A program made the position numbers and the translations under genes. A stretch of DNA of 64,000 bases from contig NZ_AQXZ01000019.1 of the NCBI RefSeq assembly GCF_000380645.1, positions 310,001-374,000 on the forward strand, in the 5' to 3' direction. This DNA comes from Smaragdicoccus niigatensis DSM 44881 = NBRC 103563 (GTDB taxonomy: Bacteria; Actinomycetota; Actinomycetes; Mycobacteriales; Mycobacteriaceae). Position 1 is the first letter of the stretch, and every line of letters begins with the position of its first letter. Of this stretch, positions 32,600 to 43,260 are shown piece after piece. The notes beneath the pieces are model-generated. The model was not told the DNA's origin, searched no databases, and saw nothing but the letters and a program-made list of their open reading frames with translations.

Positions 32600-33961
32600 A
32601 TGTTCATCGACGCTCTCGGCCCGACGGGTGCCTACCGGACGCGCAATCGCGAAGTCATCAAGGACACCGCGGGAAACCAGGTCGCAGAGCTCAGCATCGT
32701 GCCTCCGCTATTCGTCGCGCGATGCGTTCAGACTCAGAGACGGACGCATCCATTACCGGTCGCGGACCGTGCCGCGGCGTTGGAGAAGGCGTCCAAGCTC
32801 TTTGTCGACGAGGAGATCGACGGGCTCGATTTCGAGCAATATGTCGAACTCACCAGCCGCGTCTCCGGCTTACCGATAGCCGTCGCACGGGACGGCGCAC
32901 ACGCTGTCGCGGACGGCCTCCTCGCGGCGTTCGACGCCGTGCGACCCGCCCAGCCGGTGGGCGCAGCCTTCGACTGGCGGGAAGAACGCACCCGGCTCGG
33001 CAGCGCTGTGTGGGCGCGGCGAGGTGAGGTTTTCGCTGTTCACGCGTCGGGAAATGCACCGGGCATCCACGGAACCTGGCCGCAGGCCTTGGCTCTGGGA
33101 TACCGCGTGGTCGTGCGGCCATCGCGGCGGGAACCGTTCACCGCGCATCGCCTGATCCAGGCACTTCTCGCGGCTGGCTTCCGACCAGCAGACGTCGCAT
33201 ACCTCCCCACCGACTACGCCGGCGCCGACGAGCTCATTCGGTGCGCCGACCTGGCGACTGTCTACGGCGGTCAGGACGTCGTGGACAAGTATTCGCACGA
33301 TCCGACGGTTCTCGTGAACGGACCCGGACGCAGCAAGATTCTCGTCACCGCCGATCACGATTGGCGGGATCATCTCGACACGATCGTCGACTCGATCGCG
33401 AACCTGGGCGGTATGGCGTGCGTCAACACGACGGCCGTGCTGATCGAAGGCGATCCTGCTCCGCTCGCGCAGGCGATTGGCGAACGGCTCGCGACCATTC
33501 CACCGCTGCCCAACCTCGATGAGCGGGCGGTTTTGCCCACGGTTCCGACCGAGAAAGCGCACGCCCTCGCATCCTTTCTGGCGACGAAGGCGGCCGGAAC
33601 CACGGCGATCCTCGGCGCGGATCAGGTGGTGGCCGACCTCGGGAACGGCCACGCCGCGCTCCGGCCTGCAGTGCACATGCTTGCCGAGCCGGACACCGAC
33701 AAGCTCAACGTCGAACTTGCCTTCCCATGCGTGTGGGTCGCACCGTGGGCGCGGTCGGACGGCCTCGCGCCGCTACGGAATTCACTCGTCATCTGTGCAC
33801 TGACGAACGACGGCGACCTGATCGACGACCTCATCAGCGATCCGACGATCGCCAACGTCTACAGCGGGCACCACACGACCTACTACCAATCGGCAGCGAT
33901 GCCCCACGACGGTTACCTCGCCGACTTCCTCATGCGTAACAAAGGGGTCATACGGGACTGA
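32600..33961 (+). CDS. Aldehyde-dehydrogenase-fold acyl reductase (LuxC/EhpG-like)
   Basis: A 453-residue ALDH-superfamily protein. [20 protein letters not shown] and [13 protein letters not shown] lie in the cofactor-binding half, and the likely catalytic cysteine is in LGGMACVNT. In LuxC and EhpG the acyl group passes from a ligase partner and is reduced to the aldehyde with NAD(P)H. Starts 1 nt after the EhpF-like stop, so the pair is a coupled carboxylate-reducing unit. Substrate unknown. Confidence 0.8.
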   Translation: MFIDALGPTGAYRTRNREVIKDTAGNQVAELSIVPPLFVARCVQTQRRTHPLPVADRAAALEKASKLFVDEEIDGLDFEQYVELTSRVSGLPIAVARDGAHAVADGLLAAFDAVRPAQPVGAAFDWREERTRLGSAVWARRGEVFAVHASGNAPGIHGTWPQALALGYRVVVRPSRREPFTAHRLIQALLAAGFRPADVAYLPTDYAGADELIRCADLATVYGGQDVVDKYSHDPTVLVNGPGRSKILVTADHDWRDHLDTIVDSIANLGGMACVNTTAVLIEGDPAPLAQAIGERLATIPPLPNLDERAVLPTVPTEKAHALASFLATKAAGTTAILGADQVVADLGNGHAALRPAVHMLAEPDTDKLNVELAFPCVWVAPWARSDGLAPLRNSLVICALTNDGDLIDDLISDPTIANVYSGHHTTYYQSAAMPHDGYLADFLMRNKGVIRD

Positions 33962-34010
33962 CGGCACGCGGGACCGCAAAGATTGTTCGCACTACTAACG
34001 ATTTCGGGTT

Positions 34011-34016
34011 TACGGT
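34011..34016 (+). promoter_or_regulatory. -10 box of the CAR gene (leaderless)
   Basis: TACGGT ends 7 nt before ATG 34024; the in-frame GTG at 34015 overlaps this box and is not a likely start. Confidence 0.5.
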
Positions 34017-34023
34017 GTCGGGT

Positions 34024-37000
34024 ATGTCAGCCGAGGCGCGCAACGTCAGCGCGGTCAAGGAGCGGATCGCGCAGCTCTACGCCGAAGAGCCTGAGTTGCG
34101 TGCCGCCGTCCCCCTGCCGGAGATCAGTGCCGCCATCCGAGAGCCCGGCACGAGCCTGGCCCAATCGGTCGAAACCGTCATGACCGGGTACGCCGACCGG
34201 CCTGCCGTCGGATTCCGCACAGATGATGAGTTCACAACGGTGTCCTACGCCGAGCTCTGGGCACGCGTAAACGCGCTCGCCGCCGCGTGGCAGGCGGACT
34301 CGATCCGACCCGGCGACCTCGTCGCGATTCTGGGTTTCACCGGACTCGACTACACGATCGTCGATCTGACCTGCGTACATCGCGGGGCGGTGTCGGTGCC
34401 GCTGCAGACGAGCGCGGCTCAATCCCAGCTTGCGGCAATCCTTGCAGAAACCGAGCCGCGCATTCTGGCGACGAGCGCCGAACATCTCGACGATGCAGTG
34501 ACGCTCGTTCTGAGCGGTTTCGCACCGGAACGTCTCCTGGTCTTCGACGCACCAACCCCCAGCGCCCTCGTCTCCGCGCGCCAGCGGCTCGCATCGAGCA
34601 CGGTCACAATCGACACCCTCGACGAGGCACTTGCGCGCGGCCGTTCGCTCGAACCGGTCGACATCCATATCGGAAATGACGACGAGCTCAGCCTCATCAT
34701 CTACACGTCCGGAAGCACGGGAACACCCAAGGGTGCGATGTACACCGAGCGACTGGTCAAGGTGTTCTGGACGGCACCGCCACCGCAGGCCGCGATCAAC
34801 ATCAACTACTCCCCGATGAGTCACGTCCTGGGTCGCTTCACGCTCTACGGAGTTCTGGCTCGGGGCGGCACCGCGAATTTCACGTCCCAGAGCGACTTGT
34901 CGACGCTCTTCACCGACATCGCGCTGGTGCGCCCGACGGAGCTGACCCTCGTCCCGCGCGTGTGCGACATGGTCTACCAGCGCTACCAGGCCGAGATCTC
35001 GCGCCGGCCGGACGCCGACATCAAAACCGAACTGCGGGAACAATTCTTCGGCGGCCGCGTGATCAATGCCGCATGCGGAAGCGCCCCTCTCGCGCCAGAG
35101 ATGCGGAAGTTCATCGAATCCGTCCTCGACGTCCCGCTGCATGACGGCTACGGGTCCACCGAGGCCGGGCCGAGCGTCGTCATCAACAACAAGGTTCGGC
35201 GCCCGCCCGTCATCGACTACCGGCTTGTCGACGTTCCCGAGCTGGGCTATTTCGTCACCGACCAGCCGCACCCGCGGGGCGAGCTGTTGCTCAAAACCAC
35301 CGCGATGATCCCCGGCTATTACAAGCGCCCGGACGTCACGGCGGAGATGTTCGACGCCGACGGCTTCTACCTGACCGGCGACATCGTCGCGGAGACCGGC
35401 CCGGATGAGCTCGTCTACCTCGACCGCCGGAACAACGTTCTCAAACTGTCGCAGGGTGAGTTCGTGACGGTTGCCGCCGTCGAAGCCGCGCTGTCGACAA
35501 GCCCGCTCATCCGCCAAATCTATGTGTACGGCAGCAGCGAGCGTGCGTATCTCCTCGCCGTGATCGTGCCGACCGATCCATCGACGCCGCGGTCGGAGAT
35601 CAGCGCATCGATCGCCCAGGCGGCACAGGAAGCCGAGCTACAGCCGTACGAGATTCCGCGCGATTTCATCATCGAAACCGAGCCCTTCAGCGGCGACAAC
35701 GGCCTGCTGTCCGGGATCGGAAAGTTGCTGCGACCCAAGCTCAAAGCGCACTACGGCGAGAAGCTGGAACAGCTCTACGCCCAACACGTCCAGGCCCACG
35801 ACGACGAGATGGCAGCGATCCGATCCGGTGCAGATTCGCGGCCGGTTCTGGAGACTGTGGTTCGTTCGGTCGCCGCCATCCTCGACAGCAGCGACATCCC
35901 GACAGATGTGCGATTCGTCGACCTCGGCGGTGACTCGCTGTCGGCCCTCACATTGTCGAACCTGTTGCATGACGTATTCGGCGTCGACGTGCCGGTCGGC
36001 GTGGTGAACCACCCGGCCAACGACATCGCGCAGCTTGCGCGGTATGTCGAGGAGAAACTCGCCGCGCCGACGTCGTTGCCGGATGTGGTCCATCCCGATC
36101 CGGACGTGATTCGCGCTTCTGAGCTGCAGCTCGAGAAGTTCATCGATCGCCAGACGCTGGATTCTGCACGGTCGTTGCCGATGCCATCGGGACCGGTTCG
36201 GACGGTTCTGCTCACCGGCGCGAACGGCTACCTCGGACGGTTCCTGTGCCTCGAATGGCTGCAACGGCTGAAGCCCGTCGGCGGCCGGGTTGTGTGCATA
36301 ATTCGTGGTTCTGCCGCGCGTTTGGAGAGCGTGTTCGAGAGCGACCCGGCGTTCCTGGCTCAGTTCCGCGAGCTATCCGAAGGCTGCCTCGAGGTCGTCT
36401 CCGGCGATGTCGCCGAGGCGAACCTCGGGCTCGACGAAGCAACGTGGGACCGGCTTGCGGGCCAGGTGGACCTGGTCGTTCACTCCGCCGCCCTGGTCAA
36501 CCACGTCCTGCCCTACCGTCAACTGTTCGGTCCCAACGTGTTCGGCACCGCCGAAATCATTCGTTTTGCGATGTCCGAACGCCTGAAGCCGATCTCGTTC
36601 GTCTCGACCGTCGCCGTCGCAGCGCAATGCACAACGTTCGACGAGGACGGCGACATCCGCGAGATGAGCCCCTCGCGATCAGTCGGGCCGGGCTACGCGA
36701 ACGGCTACGGCAACAGCAAGTGGGCCAGTGAAGTCTTGCTGCGCGAAGCCAACGACTGGTGCGGTCTGCCCGTCACGGTATTCCGATCGGACATGATCCT
36801 GGCGCACCCGCAGTTCGCCGGACAGCTGAACGTCCCGGACATATTCACGCGACTGCTGCTGAGCCTCGCCTCCACTGGACTGGCGCCGCAATCCTTCTAC
36901 CGTCGCGGCGACGGCCATTACGACGGCTTGCCAGCAGATTTCGTGGCACGGGCGATCACCGATCTGGGTCTGAGCAAGGACGGCTTCCGCACGTTCAACG

Positions 37001-37311
37001 TCCTCAACAACCAAGGCGCGTCACTCGATCAGTTCGTCGATTGGCTCATCGATGCCGGCCAGCCGATTCACCGTATCGACGACTATCGCGAGTGGTTCGG
37101 ACGCTTCGAGTCCCAGCTTCGCGGGATGCCGGAATCAGTCCGCGACCACACGCTGCTCCCGCTGCTGCAGGCATTCGCCAAGCCCGCGGGGTCGTCGTCG
37201 TTGCCAGCCGATCGGTTCCGCGAGGCGATCGGAGACCTGCCGACCGTCACCGCGGAACTCATCGCGAAGTACGTTGCCGACCTTCGCCTTTTGGGACTTT
37301 TGACTCACTAG
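34024..37311 (+). CDS. car: Carboxylic acid reductase (CAR)
   Basis: A 1095-residue three-domain enzyme. The adenylation domain (to about residue 620) has [18 protein letters not shown] and DGYGSTEAG. The carrier domain has the phosphopantetheine serine in [10 protein letters not shown] near 635. The reductase domain starts near 729 with [14 protein letters not shown] and has [10 protein letters not shown] with the YxxxK-type site. CAR converts carboxylic acids to aldehydes with ATP and NADPH after activation by a phosphopantetheinyl transferase, which is not in this window. Slightly shorter than the usual 1150-1180 residues but with no missing domain. Confidence 0.93.
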   Translation: MSAEARNVSAVKERIAQLYAEEPELRAAVPLPEISAAIREPGTSLAQSVETVMTGYADRPAVGFRTDDEFTTVSYAELWARVNALAAAWQADSIRPGDLVAILGFTGLDYTIVDLTCVHRGAVSVPLQTSAAQSQLAAILAETEPRILATSAEHLDDAVTLVLSGFAPERLLVFDAPTPSALVSARQRLASSTVTIDTLDEALARGRSLEPVDIHIGNDDELSLIIYTSGSTGTPKGAMYTERLVKVFWTAPPPQAAININYSPMSHVLGRFTLYGVLARGGTANFTSQSDLSTLFTDIALVRPTELTLVPRVCDMVYQRYQAEISRRPDADIKTELREQFFGGRVINAACGSAPLAPEMRKFIESVLDVPLHDGYGSTEAGPSVVINNKVRRPPVIDYRLVDVPELGYFVTDQPHPRGELLLKTTAMIPGYYKRPDVTAEMFDADGFYLTGDIVAETGPDELVYLDRRNNVLKLSQGEFVTVAAVEAALSTSPLIRQIYVYGSSERAYLLAVIVPTDPSTPRSEISASIAQAAQEAELQPYEIPRDFIIETEPFSGDNGLLSGIGKLLRPKLKAHYGEKLEQLYAQHVQAHDDEMAAIRSGADSRPVLETVVRSVAAILDSSDIPTDVRFVDLGGDSLSALTLSNLLHDVFGVDVPVGVVNHPANDIAQLARYVEEKLAAPTSLPDVVHPDPDVIRASELQLEKFIDRQTLDSARSLPMPSGPVRTVLLTGANGYLGRFLCLEWLQRLKPVGGRVVCIIRGSAARLESVFESDPAFLAQFRELSEGCLEVVSGDVAEANLGLDEATWDRLAGQVDLVVHSAALVNHVLPYRQLFGPNVFGTAEIIRFAMSERLKPISFVSTVAVAAQCTTFDEDGDIREMSPSRSVGPGYANGYGNSKWASEVLLREANDWCGLPVTVFRSDMILAHPQFAGQLNVPDIFTRLLLSLASTGLAPQSFYRRGDGHYDGLPADFVARAITDLGLSKDGFRTFNVLNNQGASLDQFVDWLIDAGQPIHRIDDYREWFGRFESQLRGMPESVRDHTLLPLLQAFAKPAGSSSLPADRFREAIGDLPTVTAELIAKYVADLRLLGLLTH

Positions 37312-37437
37312 CAGAACGGTTCGGTCGCAGCCTGAATGCGAGTTCCTCACGATCAGGTCATCGTTCGTTTCGGGCGTATTTCGTCACTACTGTCACATGT
37401 GTCACACGCAATTCCTGATCTCCATCGGGGGAAACAC

Positions 37438-37860
37438 ATGAAGACTCTTTTCAAGCGAAGCGCAGTCGTCGCTGCTGCCGTCGTCGCGCCCCTGATGCTG
37501 TCGGGCGCCGGACTCGCAAGCGCGGCCACCGGCCCGACGGTCTCGGCAACGGCGATCCCGTTCATCGGAATCACGATGGTTCACGTCTCGGGCGCTCAGC
37601 CCGGTGCGACCTGTGGCGCCGCGAACCAGACGATCACCGCGCCGAGCACCGACAACATCGCAAAGCTCGTCGTCAACCCACTCTCGGCGCTTCCGAACGC
37701 GAAGAAGGTCGGCCTCAACGGCAGCGCAGACATCATGCTGATGAGCGGCAACGCCACGAAGGTGCATGTCGCGTGCATCAAGCCGAAGATCTTCCCGCTC
37801 CCGGCCTCGCTGAACTTCCAGACCGCCGAAGCGAGCGTCAGCAGCCCCTTCGGTTCCTAG
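37438..37860 (+). CDS. Small secreted protein with one disulphide
   Basis: A 140-residue protein with a classical Sec signal peptide (MKTLFKRSAVVAAAVVAP, cleavage after ASA at about residue 29). The mature domain has two cysteines (about 59 and 113) and is beta-rich. No recognised family. GGGGGA lies 7 nt before ATG 37438; an upstream in-frame ATG at 37336 would hide the signal peptide. Followed by a strong terminator, so it is a single-gene unit. Confidence 0.82.
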   Translation: MKTLFKRSAVVAAAVVAPLMLSGAGLASAATGPTVSATAIPFIGITMVHVSGAQPGATCGAANQTITAPSTDNIAKLVVNPLSALPNAKKVGLNGSADIMLMSGNATKVHVACIKPKIFPLPASLNFQTAEASVSSPFGS

Positions 37861-37873
37861 ATTCCCCACCAGC

Positions 37874-37920
37874 GCACCCTGGTCGCGACAAAGCTCGAGA
37901 GGCTTCCGCGACCAGGGTGC
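37874..37920 (+). terminator. Strong hairpin terminator after the secreted protein
   Basis: GCACCCTGGTCGCG (37874-37887) pairs perfectly over 14 bp with CGCGACCAGGGTGC (37907-37920). It lies 13 nt past the stop and has no T-tract. Confidence 0.75.
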
Positions 37921-37953
37921 ACTCGTGTTCGCATCAACCGGTAAACAAGGACT

Positions 37954-38628
37954 GTGAGTAATCATGTCCTCGACAACCCCACGTGGCACTCGCTGATCGG
38001 CAAGCACCGGCATTTGAGCGCTCGCGCAGGCAAGGCGATTCGCTACCTGCCGGAGGTGTCGATCTTCGGCGGCGTCGAAGACTGGAATGATCCCGCCGCT
38101 TGGGCGGACGTCAGCTCGCTGACCAGCTCGCTCGCCTTGATCGGCGAGGAGTTGACACTCCCCACCGACTGGGAGTTCGCCTGGCGGGGCGTCGGTGTCC
38201 AGATGACCGAAACCGATTCTTTCGCACCGTACTTCGACGACGCTGCGGTCGTTCTGACCGATGCCGACGTGCCGGAGATGCTCGATCTCGTGGCCCGCAC
38301 CCAGCCCGGGCCATTCTCGAAGCACACGAACCGGCTCGGTACCTACCTCGGGTTTCGCTCCGAGGGTCGGCTCGTCGCGATGGCTGGCGAGCGGATGGCA
38401 CCCGAGGGGTGGACCGAGATCAGCGCCGTCTGTACCGATCCGGATTTCCGAGGTCGGGGTTATGCGGAGCGTCTCGTCATGTCCGTGGCGTCCGTCATTC
38501 GCGAGCGCGGCGATCGTTCGTATCTCCATGCGGTCGACAGCAACGTCGGCGCGATCCGGCTGTATGAACGACTCGGGTTCGAAGTTCGGCGCGCAGTGAC
38601 GTTCTCGAGTGTGCGCAAAGCTCGATAG
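37954..38628 (+). CDS. GNAT-family N-acetyltransferase
   Basis: A 224-residue protein with a C-terminal FR47-like GNAT domain. The acetyl-CoA site is DPDFRGRGYAERLVMSVA (R/Q-x-x-G-x-G/A), followed by DSNVGAIRLYERLGFE. The N-terminal 100 residues are a family-specific extension. Starts with GTG 37954. Acetylates an unidentified amine. Confidence 0.88.
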   Translation: MSNHVLDNPTWHSLIGKHRHLSARAGKAIRYLPEVSIFGGVEDWNDPAAWADVSSLTSSLALIGEELTLPTDWEFAWRGVGVQMTETDSFAPYFDDAAVVLTDADVPEMLDLVARTQPGPFSKHTNRLGTYLGFRSEGRLVAMAGERMAPEGWTEISAVCTDPDFRGRGYAERLVMSVASVIRERGDRSYLHAVDSNVGAIRLYERLGFEVRRAVTFSSVRKAR

Positions 38629-38646
38629 GGCGTTCCGGCCGGTGTG

Positions 38647-39516
38647 CTACGCCAACTCCTCGAACTCTTTGCGGCACACCAGGACCGGGCACGGGCTGTG
38701 GCTCAGCAAGTAACGGCTCGTCGAACCGAGAAACAGCGACCTGGCACGGCCCCGGCCATGGCTTCCCACAACCACCAAGCGCGCGTCGAGCGCCTGCCGC
38801 TGCAAAGCTTCCTCCGGCGGAGCCGCGACCACGACCCTCGTCACCTCGACGTCGGGATACTTCTCCGACCAGCCTGCCAGGCATTCCGCGAGCACCGCGT
38901 CTTCCGCCGCGCTGCCGACGTCCCGTTCATCCGCGATCAAAACGCCAGGGTCCCACGCATGCACGGCACGAAGATCCGTGCGATATCTGCTGGCAATCTC
39001 GAAAGCGTGCTCGACCGCGAGATTGCTGAGCGGACTGCCGTCGACGCCCACGACCACCGGCCCGGCGAAGGGCTCGCCTCGCCATACCGCAACGGGGCAT
39101 TCGGCGTGGTTGACCACTTGCGCGGTGGTCGAGCCAACGATGAGCGAGTCCACGGAGATGTGCCGATGCGCACCGACGACAATCATCTGCGCACGCCGAC
39201 TCCATGCCGTCAGAGCGACGTCGGCCGGTCCGTAATTGCTCCACGTCGAGACTTCGACATCCGGATACTTCTCGGCCACGACGCTCTTCGCGTGGTCGAG
39301 GTATTTGTTCGCGGCGGCCGATTCGCTGCTGTACAGCGGAATCTCGGTTGGCATGAGCACGTTGACGGAGTAGTACGCGGGTACCACCACGGCTGAGGCG
39401 AGCACAAGCGGCACCTGCATTCGCTCCGCCAGGTCAGCAGCCCACAGTGCGGCTTCGACCGCGGCCTCCGAATCGTCCACTCCGACGACGATCGATTTTC
39501 TGTCTGCACGAGTCAC
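38647..39516 (-). CDS. Tandem-domain universal stress protein
   Basis: A 289-residue protein with two USP domains. Each starts with a strand-Asp motif (SIVVGVDDS and PVVVGVDGSPL) and ends with an ATP-binding loop; the second, GSHGRGRARSLFLGSTS, fits G2xG9xG(S/T) exactly. Mycobacterial tandem USPs bind ATP and respond to hypoxia and stress. I start at GTG 39516; 11 further in-frame codons upstream begin with TTG and lack a ribosome site. Confidence 0.92.
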   Translation of the reverse strand: MTRADRKSIVVGVDDSEAAVEAALWAADLAERMQVPLVLASAVVVPAYYSVNVLMPTEIPLYSSESAAANKYLDHAKSVVAEKYPDVEVSTWSNYGPADVALTAWSRRAQMIVVGAHRHISVDSLIVGSTTAQVVNHAECPVAVWRGEPFAGPVVVGVDGSPLSNLAVEHAFEIASRYRTDLRAVHAWDPGVLIADERDVGSAAEDAVLAECLAGWSEKYPDVEVTRVVVAAPPEEALQRQALDARLVVVGSHGRGRARSLFLGSTSRYLLSHSPCPVLVCRKEFEELA

Positions 39517-39686
39517 GGCTTTCAGCGTTGCGCAGCTGGGGAACGCCAACTAGGGACGAAGGTCGTGACTCCAGCCGCCGGATGGACATTTCGGCGGGTG
39601 TCGGGCGTCGATGATCGAGTTTCGCTAGACCAGAAGGCTCCGCGTTCAGCAGAATCGACCTTGACGACGCGGCGAGCGGTGAGGCG

Positions 39687-42600
39687 ATGGACGATGCGAC
39701 CCAGCGCAGTGTGACCGTCGGGGTGGTAGCCGACCTCGAGGCGGTTGGACTCAGCGATGCCGAGCCGATTGGGCAAGGCGGGTTCGGCATCGTTTACCGC
39801 TGCCTGGAAAAACATCTCGGTCGCGCGGTCGCCGTGAAGCTGCTGCTCGACGAACTGGCAGAGGACGAAGATCGCGAGCGATTCCTGCGCGAGCAGCAAG
39901 CGATGGCCCGGCTCTCGGGGCATCCCAACATCGTCGATGTTTACCAGGCCGGAGTGACCAACTCTGGCAAGCCGTTCATCATGATGCCGTTCTATTCCAG
40001 CGGCTCGCTGGAGACCCGGTTGCGAAGCGAAGGTCCGCTACCGGCGCGGGACGTTCTTTCCTTGGGAGTCAAGCTCGCGGGCGCGTTGGAGACCGCACAC
40101 CTGGCGGGAATCCTCCATCGGGACGTCAAGCCGTCGAACATCCTGATCAGCGACTATGGCGAACCGCTGCTGACCGACTTCGGAATCGCGCACATGACCG
40201 GCGGATTCGAGACGGCCACGGGTGCGATCACTGGTTCGCCGGCATTCACCGCGCCCGAGGTCTTGTCCGGTCGGACCCCAACTCCGCGATCCGACGTCTA
40301 CAGCCTCGGTGCCTCACTCTTCTGCCTGCTCACCGGGCACGCGGTTTTTGAGCGCAGGGAGGGCGAGAAGGTCATCGCGCAGTTCGTCCGGATCGTGAAT
40401 GATCCGGTCCCGGACCTGCGGGGGCAAGGCCTGCCTGCGGAACTGTGCACTGCTCTGGAACACGCCTTGAGCGCAGATCCCGGTCTGCGTCCAGCGTCGG
40501 CGGCCGAATTCGGTGACGCACTGCGGGATGCCGAACGTGAACTCGGACTTCCGCTCACGGAGATGGCGATTTCATCGCGCCGAGCAACTCCCCCAGCGCC
40601 GGACACACCACGGGCGCTGACACCGCCCGTTGCGGCGACCAAGTACCGGCCGCCGCCCGCTGCGCACGCGTTGGTCGAGCGCAATCGGCTCATCGAGACG
40701 TTGCGGGAAGGTGGTCGCCGACGGCTGGTTCTGATCCACGCGCCTGCTGGGTTCGGAAAGAGCACCTTGGCGGTCCAATGGCGGGAAGAGCTTGTCCGCG
40801 AGAGGGTTCCGGTCGCCTGGCTCAGCGTCGACAACGACGACAACAACGTTGTCTGGTTCGGATCGCATCTCCTCGAAGCGATCCAGAAGGCTTCTCCCGG
40901 GCTCGCCAACGGCCTCATTCAGATGCTGGAGGCCGGCGGCCCGGCCGCGGTTCGGGGAGTTTTCACGCTGCTCATCAACGAGATTCACGAGGCTGGCAAA
41001 CAGGTCGTTCTCGTCGTCGATGACTGGCATCTGGTCGAGGACCCCGAGAGCCGGAAGGCACTTGCCGGACTCCTCGATGCGGGCTGCCATCACCTACAGA
41101 TCGTGGTCACTTCACGTTCCCAGGCGGGACTGCCGTTGGGCCGGCTGCGGGTGCGCGATGAATTGATCGAGATCGACTCGGCTGCTTTGCGATTCGACGG
41201 CGCGGAATGCCGTTCGTTCCTCGTTGATCGGGGCGGCATCGCGTTGGCAGACGATGCGGTAGAAGAGCTTCACGACTCGACTGAAGGCTGGATCGCCGCC
41301 CTCCAACTGGCTGCGCTGTCCCTCCGCGGCCAACGCACGCCGTCGACCATGCTTGCCCGAATCACGAAGGACCACCGCGCGATCGAGGAGTATCTCGTCG
41401 AGAACGTGCTTGATTCCTTGGAGCCGGAACTGCTCGATTTCATGCTCGCGATATCGGTCACCGACCGGACTTGCGGCGAACTCGCCTCAGTTCTGGCCGG
41501 AGTGCCCGACGCACAGGGCGTGCTCGACGACATCGAGCGTCGCGAACTGTTTCTTCGCCGAACCGACGAAGACTGGGAGTGGATGCGCTTCCATCACATC
41601 TTCCGCGACTACCTGCGTCGGAAACTGCACACGAAGGACCCTGCGCGCGAAGTTCAGCTACACAAGATGGCCTCGCTATGGCTTGCCGACAACGGCCTGT
41701 TGAAGGAAGCCGTGGATCACGCACTTGCCGCCGGCGAGACAGATCGCGCGGTCGACCTCGTCGAAACGACCGCTCCGCAGCTTCTCGAACGTGCCCAGAT
41801 GGCGACGTTGCTCGGTTTGCTCACGAAACTGCCCCTAGATGCCGCAGTCGGGCGACCACGCCTCCTCGTTGACGTCGCGTGGGCGAATTCTCTGCTCAAC
41901 CATGTGGCGGACAGTTCACGGGCCCTCGATCTTGCGGCACCTGACGCGGACGACGCCCTTCGTGCCGAGACCGATGTCATTCGGGCGACCACCAACTGCA
42001 TCGCCGACCGCGTCGATGGCGCTCTGGAACTCGTGAGTGGGTGCCTCTCGCATCCGGACGACTTCCGTCCGTTTGTGGTGAGTGCCGCCGCCGCCTGCGC
42101 AGCGTACGTGGACTACTGCCAATTCGACTTCCTTAAGGCGATCGAACGGCAAGCCTGGACCAGGCCTTTCCACCGTCGGATGACTGCCCCGTTCGGCGAG
42201 GTCTATTCCGAGAACATTTCCGGCATGGCATCCATGGAAATGCTCGACGTCGCCGCCGCCGAGGAGCACTACCGCAGGGCCATGGCGCTCGCCCACCGAA
42301 CGGGTGACCGGAGCTCTTTCGCGTCCCGGATCGGGGGTGCCCAGCTCGGCGAGCTCCTGTACCTGCGTGGAGACATCGATTCTGCCGAGCCACTGCTCGA
42401 CGCCAGCCACGAGCTGGGCTTCGAGGGCGGAGTCGTGGCGTTCAAAATCGCGACGTTCGCGACCGGCGCGCAAGTCAAGGCCGCTCGCGGCGACCTGGCT
42501 TCTGCTCGGCGACTGCTCGATGAAGGAACCGCCATCGGCCGTGCGATGAATGTGCCGCGGATCGGCGCACACATGGCGCTCGTTCGCATCAAGCTCGGGA

Positions 42601-42938
42601 TCGACGACGGGTCGGATGTCCGAATGGTCGCGGGCGCTCCGATGCTCGAAGAAGTCGTCGACGAGGTGCGAATCCGGCGGCTCGTTGCGCGGGGCGAGTT
42701 CGACGCAGCCTGTTCCCAAGCTTCCGAGCTGGTAGGGCGACTCCAGCACGGACCGCGGGCATGGGCTCACCTGAATGCGCAGCTAGTGCTCGCTTTCTGC
42801 CTCGCGTCCGCGGGCAGACTTGACGAGGCGCGACCGGTGTTGACCGAGGCGATGGAGACGTGCTCGCGAGTTGGGTTGGTCCGGCCGCTTGTGGATGCGG
42901 GGGCTGCGGTTCAGGAATTGGTCGCGAGCTTGCGTTAG
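39687..42938 (+). CDS. pknK: PknK-like Ser/Thr kinase with MalT/LuxR-type signalling ATPase
   Basis: A 1083-residue protein closely matching mycobacterial PknK in layout and length. The kinase domain (about 20-285) has GQGGFGIVYRC, the VAIK-type lysine (AVKLLL), HRDVKPSNIL, DFGIAH and GSPAFTAPEVL. A Pro-rich linker follows, then a STAND/MalT-type ATPase from about 320 (P-loop APAGFGKSTLA near 351, VVDDWH) and a helical-repeat region with no obvious C-terminal LuxR HTH. PknK adjusts growth and stress transcription by phosphorylating regulators. ATG 39687 has only a short-spaced GAGG. Confidence 0.92.
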   Translation: MDDATQRSVTVGVVADLEAVGLSDAEPIGQGGFGIVYRCLEKHLGRAVAVKLLLDELAEDEDRERFLREQQAMARLSGHPNIVDVYQAGVTNSGKPFIMMPFYSSGSLETRLRSEGPLPARDVLSLGVKLAGALETAHLAGILHRDVKPSNILISDYGEPLLTDFGIAHMTGGFETATGAITGSPAFTAPEVLSGRTPTPRSDVYSLGASLFCLLTGHAVFERREGEKVIAQFVRIVNDPVPDLRGQGLPAELCTALEHALSADPGLRPASAAEFGDALRDAERELGLPLTEMAISSRRATPPAPDTPRALTPPVAATKYRPPPAAHALVERNRLIETLREGGRRRLVLIHAPAGFGKSTLAVQWREELVRERVPVAWLSVDNDDNNVVWFGSHLLEAIQKASPGLANGLIQMLEAGGPAAVRGVFTLLINEIHEAGKQVVLVVDDWHLVEDPESRKALAGLLDAGCHHLQIVVTSRSQAGLPLGRLRVRDELIEIDSAALRFDGAECRSFLVDRGGIALADDAVEELHDSTEGWIAALQLAALSLRGQRTPSTMLARITKDHRAIEEYLVENVLDSLEPELLDFMLAISVTDRTCGELASVLAGVPDAQGVLDDIERRELFLRRTDEDWEWMRFHHIFRDYLRRKLHTKDPAREVQLHKMASLWLADNGLLKEAVDHALAAGETDRAVDLVETTAPQLLERAQMATLLGLLTKLPLDAAVGRPRLLVDVAWANSLLNHVADSSRALDLAAPDADDALRAETDVIRATTNCIADRVDGALELVSGCLSHPDDFRPFVVSAAAACAAYVDYCQFDFLKAIERQAWTRPFHRRMTAPFGEVYSENISGMASMEMLDVAAAEEHYRRAMALAHRTGDRSSFASRIGGAQLGELLYLRGDIDSAEPLLDASHELGFEGGVVAFKIATFATGAQVKAARGDLASARRLLDEGTAIGRAMNVPRIGAHMALVRIKLGIDDGSDVRMVAGAPMLEEVVDEVRIRRLVARGEFDAACSQASELVGRLQHGPRAWAHLNAQLVLAFCLASAGRLDEARPVLTEAMETCSRVGLVRPLVDAGAAVQELVASLR

Positions 42939-42972
42939 GTCGTGAGGTTGCGCTGAAGAACCACGGAACCGA

Positions 42973-43011
42973 TCGGCCTCCTCCTGCGTCCAACTCGGCG
43001 AAGGAGGCCGA
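42973..43011 (+). promoter_or_regulatory. 10-bp hairpin enclosing the ribosome binding site of gene 43014
   Basis: TCGGCCTCCT (42973-42982) pairs perfectly with AGGAGGCCGA (43002-43011). The right arm contains the AGGAGG Shine-Dalgarno of ATG 43014, so the site is hidden when the stem forms. It could also serve as the pknK terminator. Confidence 0.6.
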
Positions 43012-43013
43012 GG

Positions 43014-43226
43014 ATGCGTGCGAACCCAGATGGACTGCGAAGTGCGGCGAGGCAGTTGCGGGAGGCTGCGGCCGACTTGATCGACGCCGTTCGCCTTCTG
43101 CAACCGCAGCAAGCCGGCGACTCGAACTTCATCACGTGCTCACGTGCCGCCCGACGACTTGTCTGCGCGATGGGTCAGCAAGCCCAACTCCTCGAGCTCG
43201 CGGCAAGACATGACGAAATGCTCTAG
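43014..43226 (+). CDS. Small helical protein (WXG-like size, no WXG)
   Basis: A 70-residue, mostly helical protein (MRANPDGLRSAARQLREAAA) ending in a second helix with two cysteines. The N-terminal pattern DGLR.AA.QL..AA is common in ESX-type proteins, but there is no W-x-G turn. AAGGAGG lies 6 nt before the ATG and is locked in a hairpin. Function unknown. Confidence 0.6.
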   Translation: MRANPDGLRSAARQLREAAADLIDAVRLLQPQQAGDSNFITCSRAARRLVCAMGQQAQLLELAARHDEML

Positions 43227-43260
43227 CAGCGACTAACCCCTGGCCAGGCACGATGAGCAC

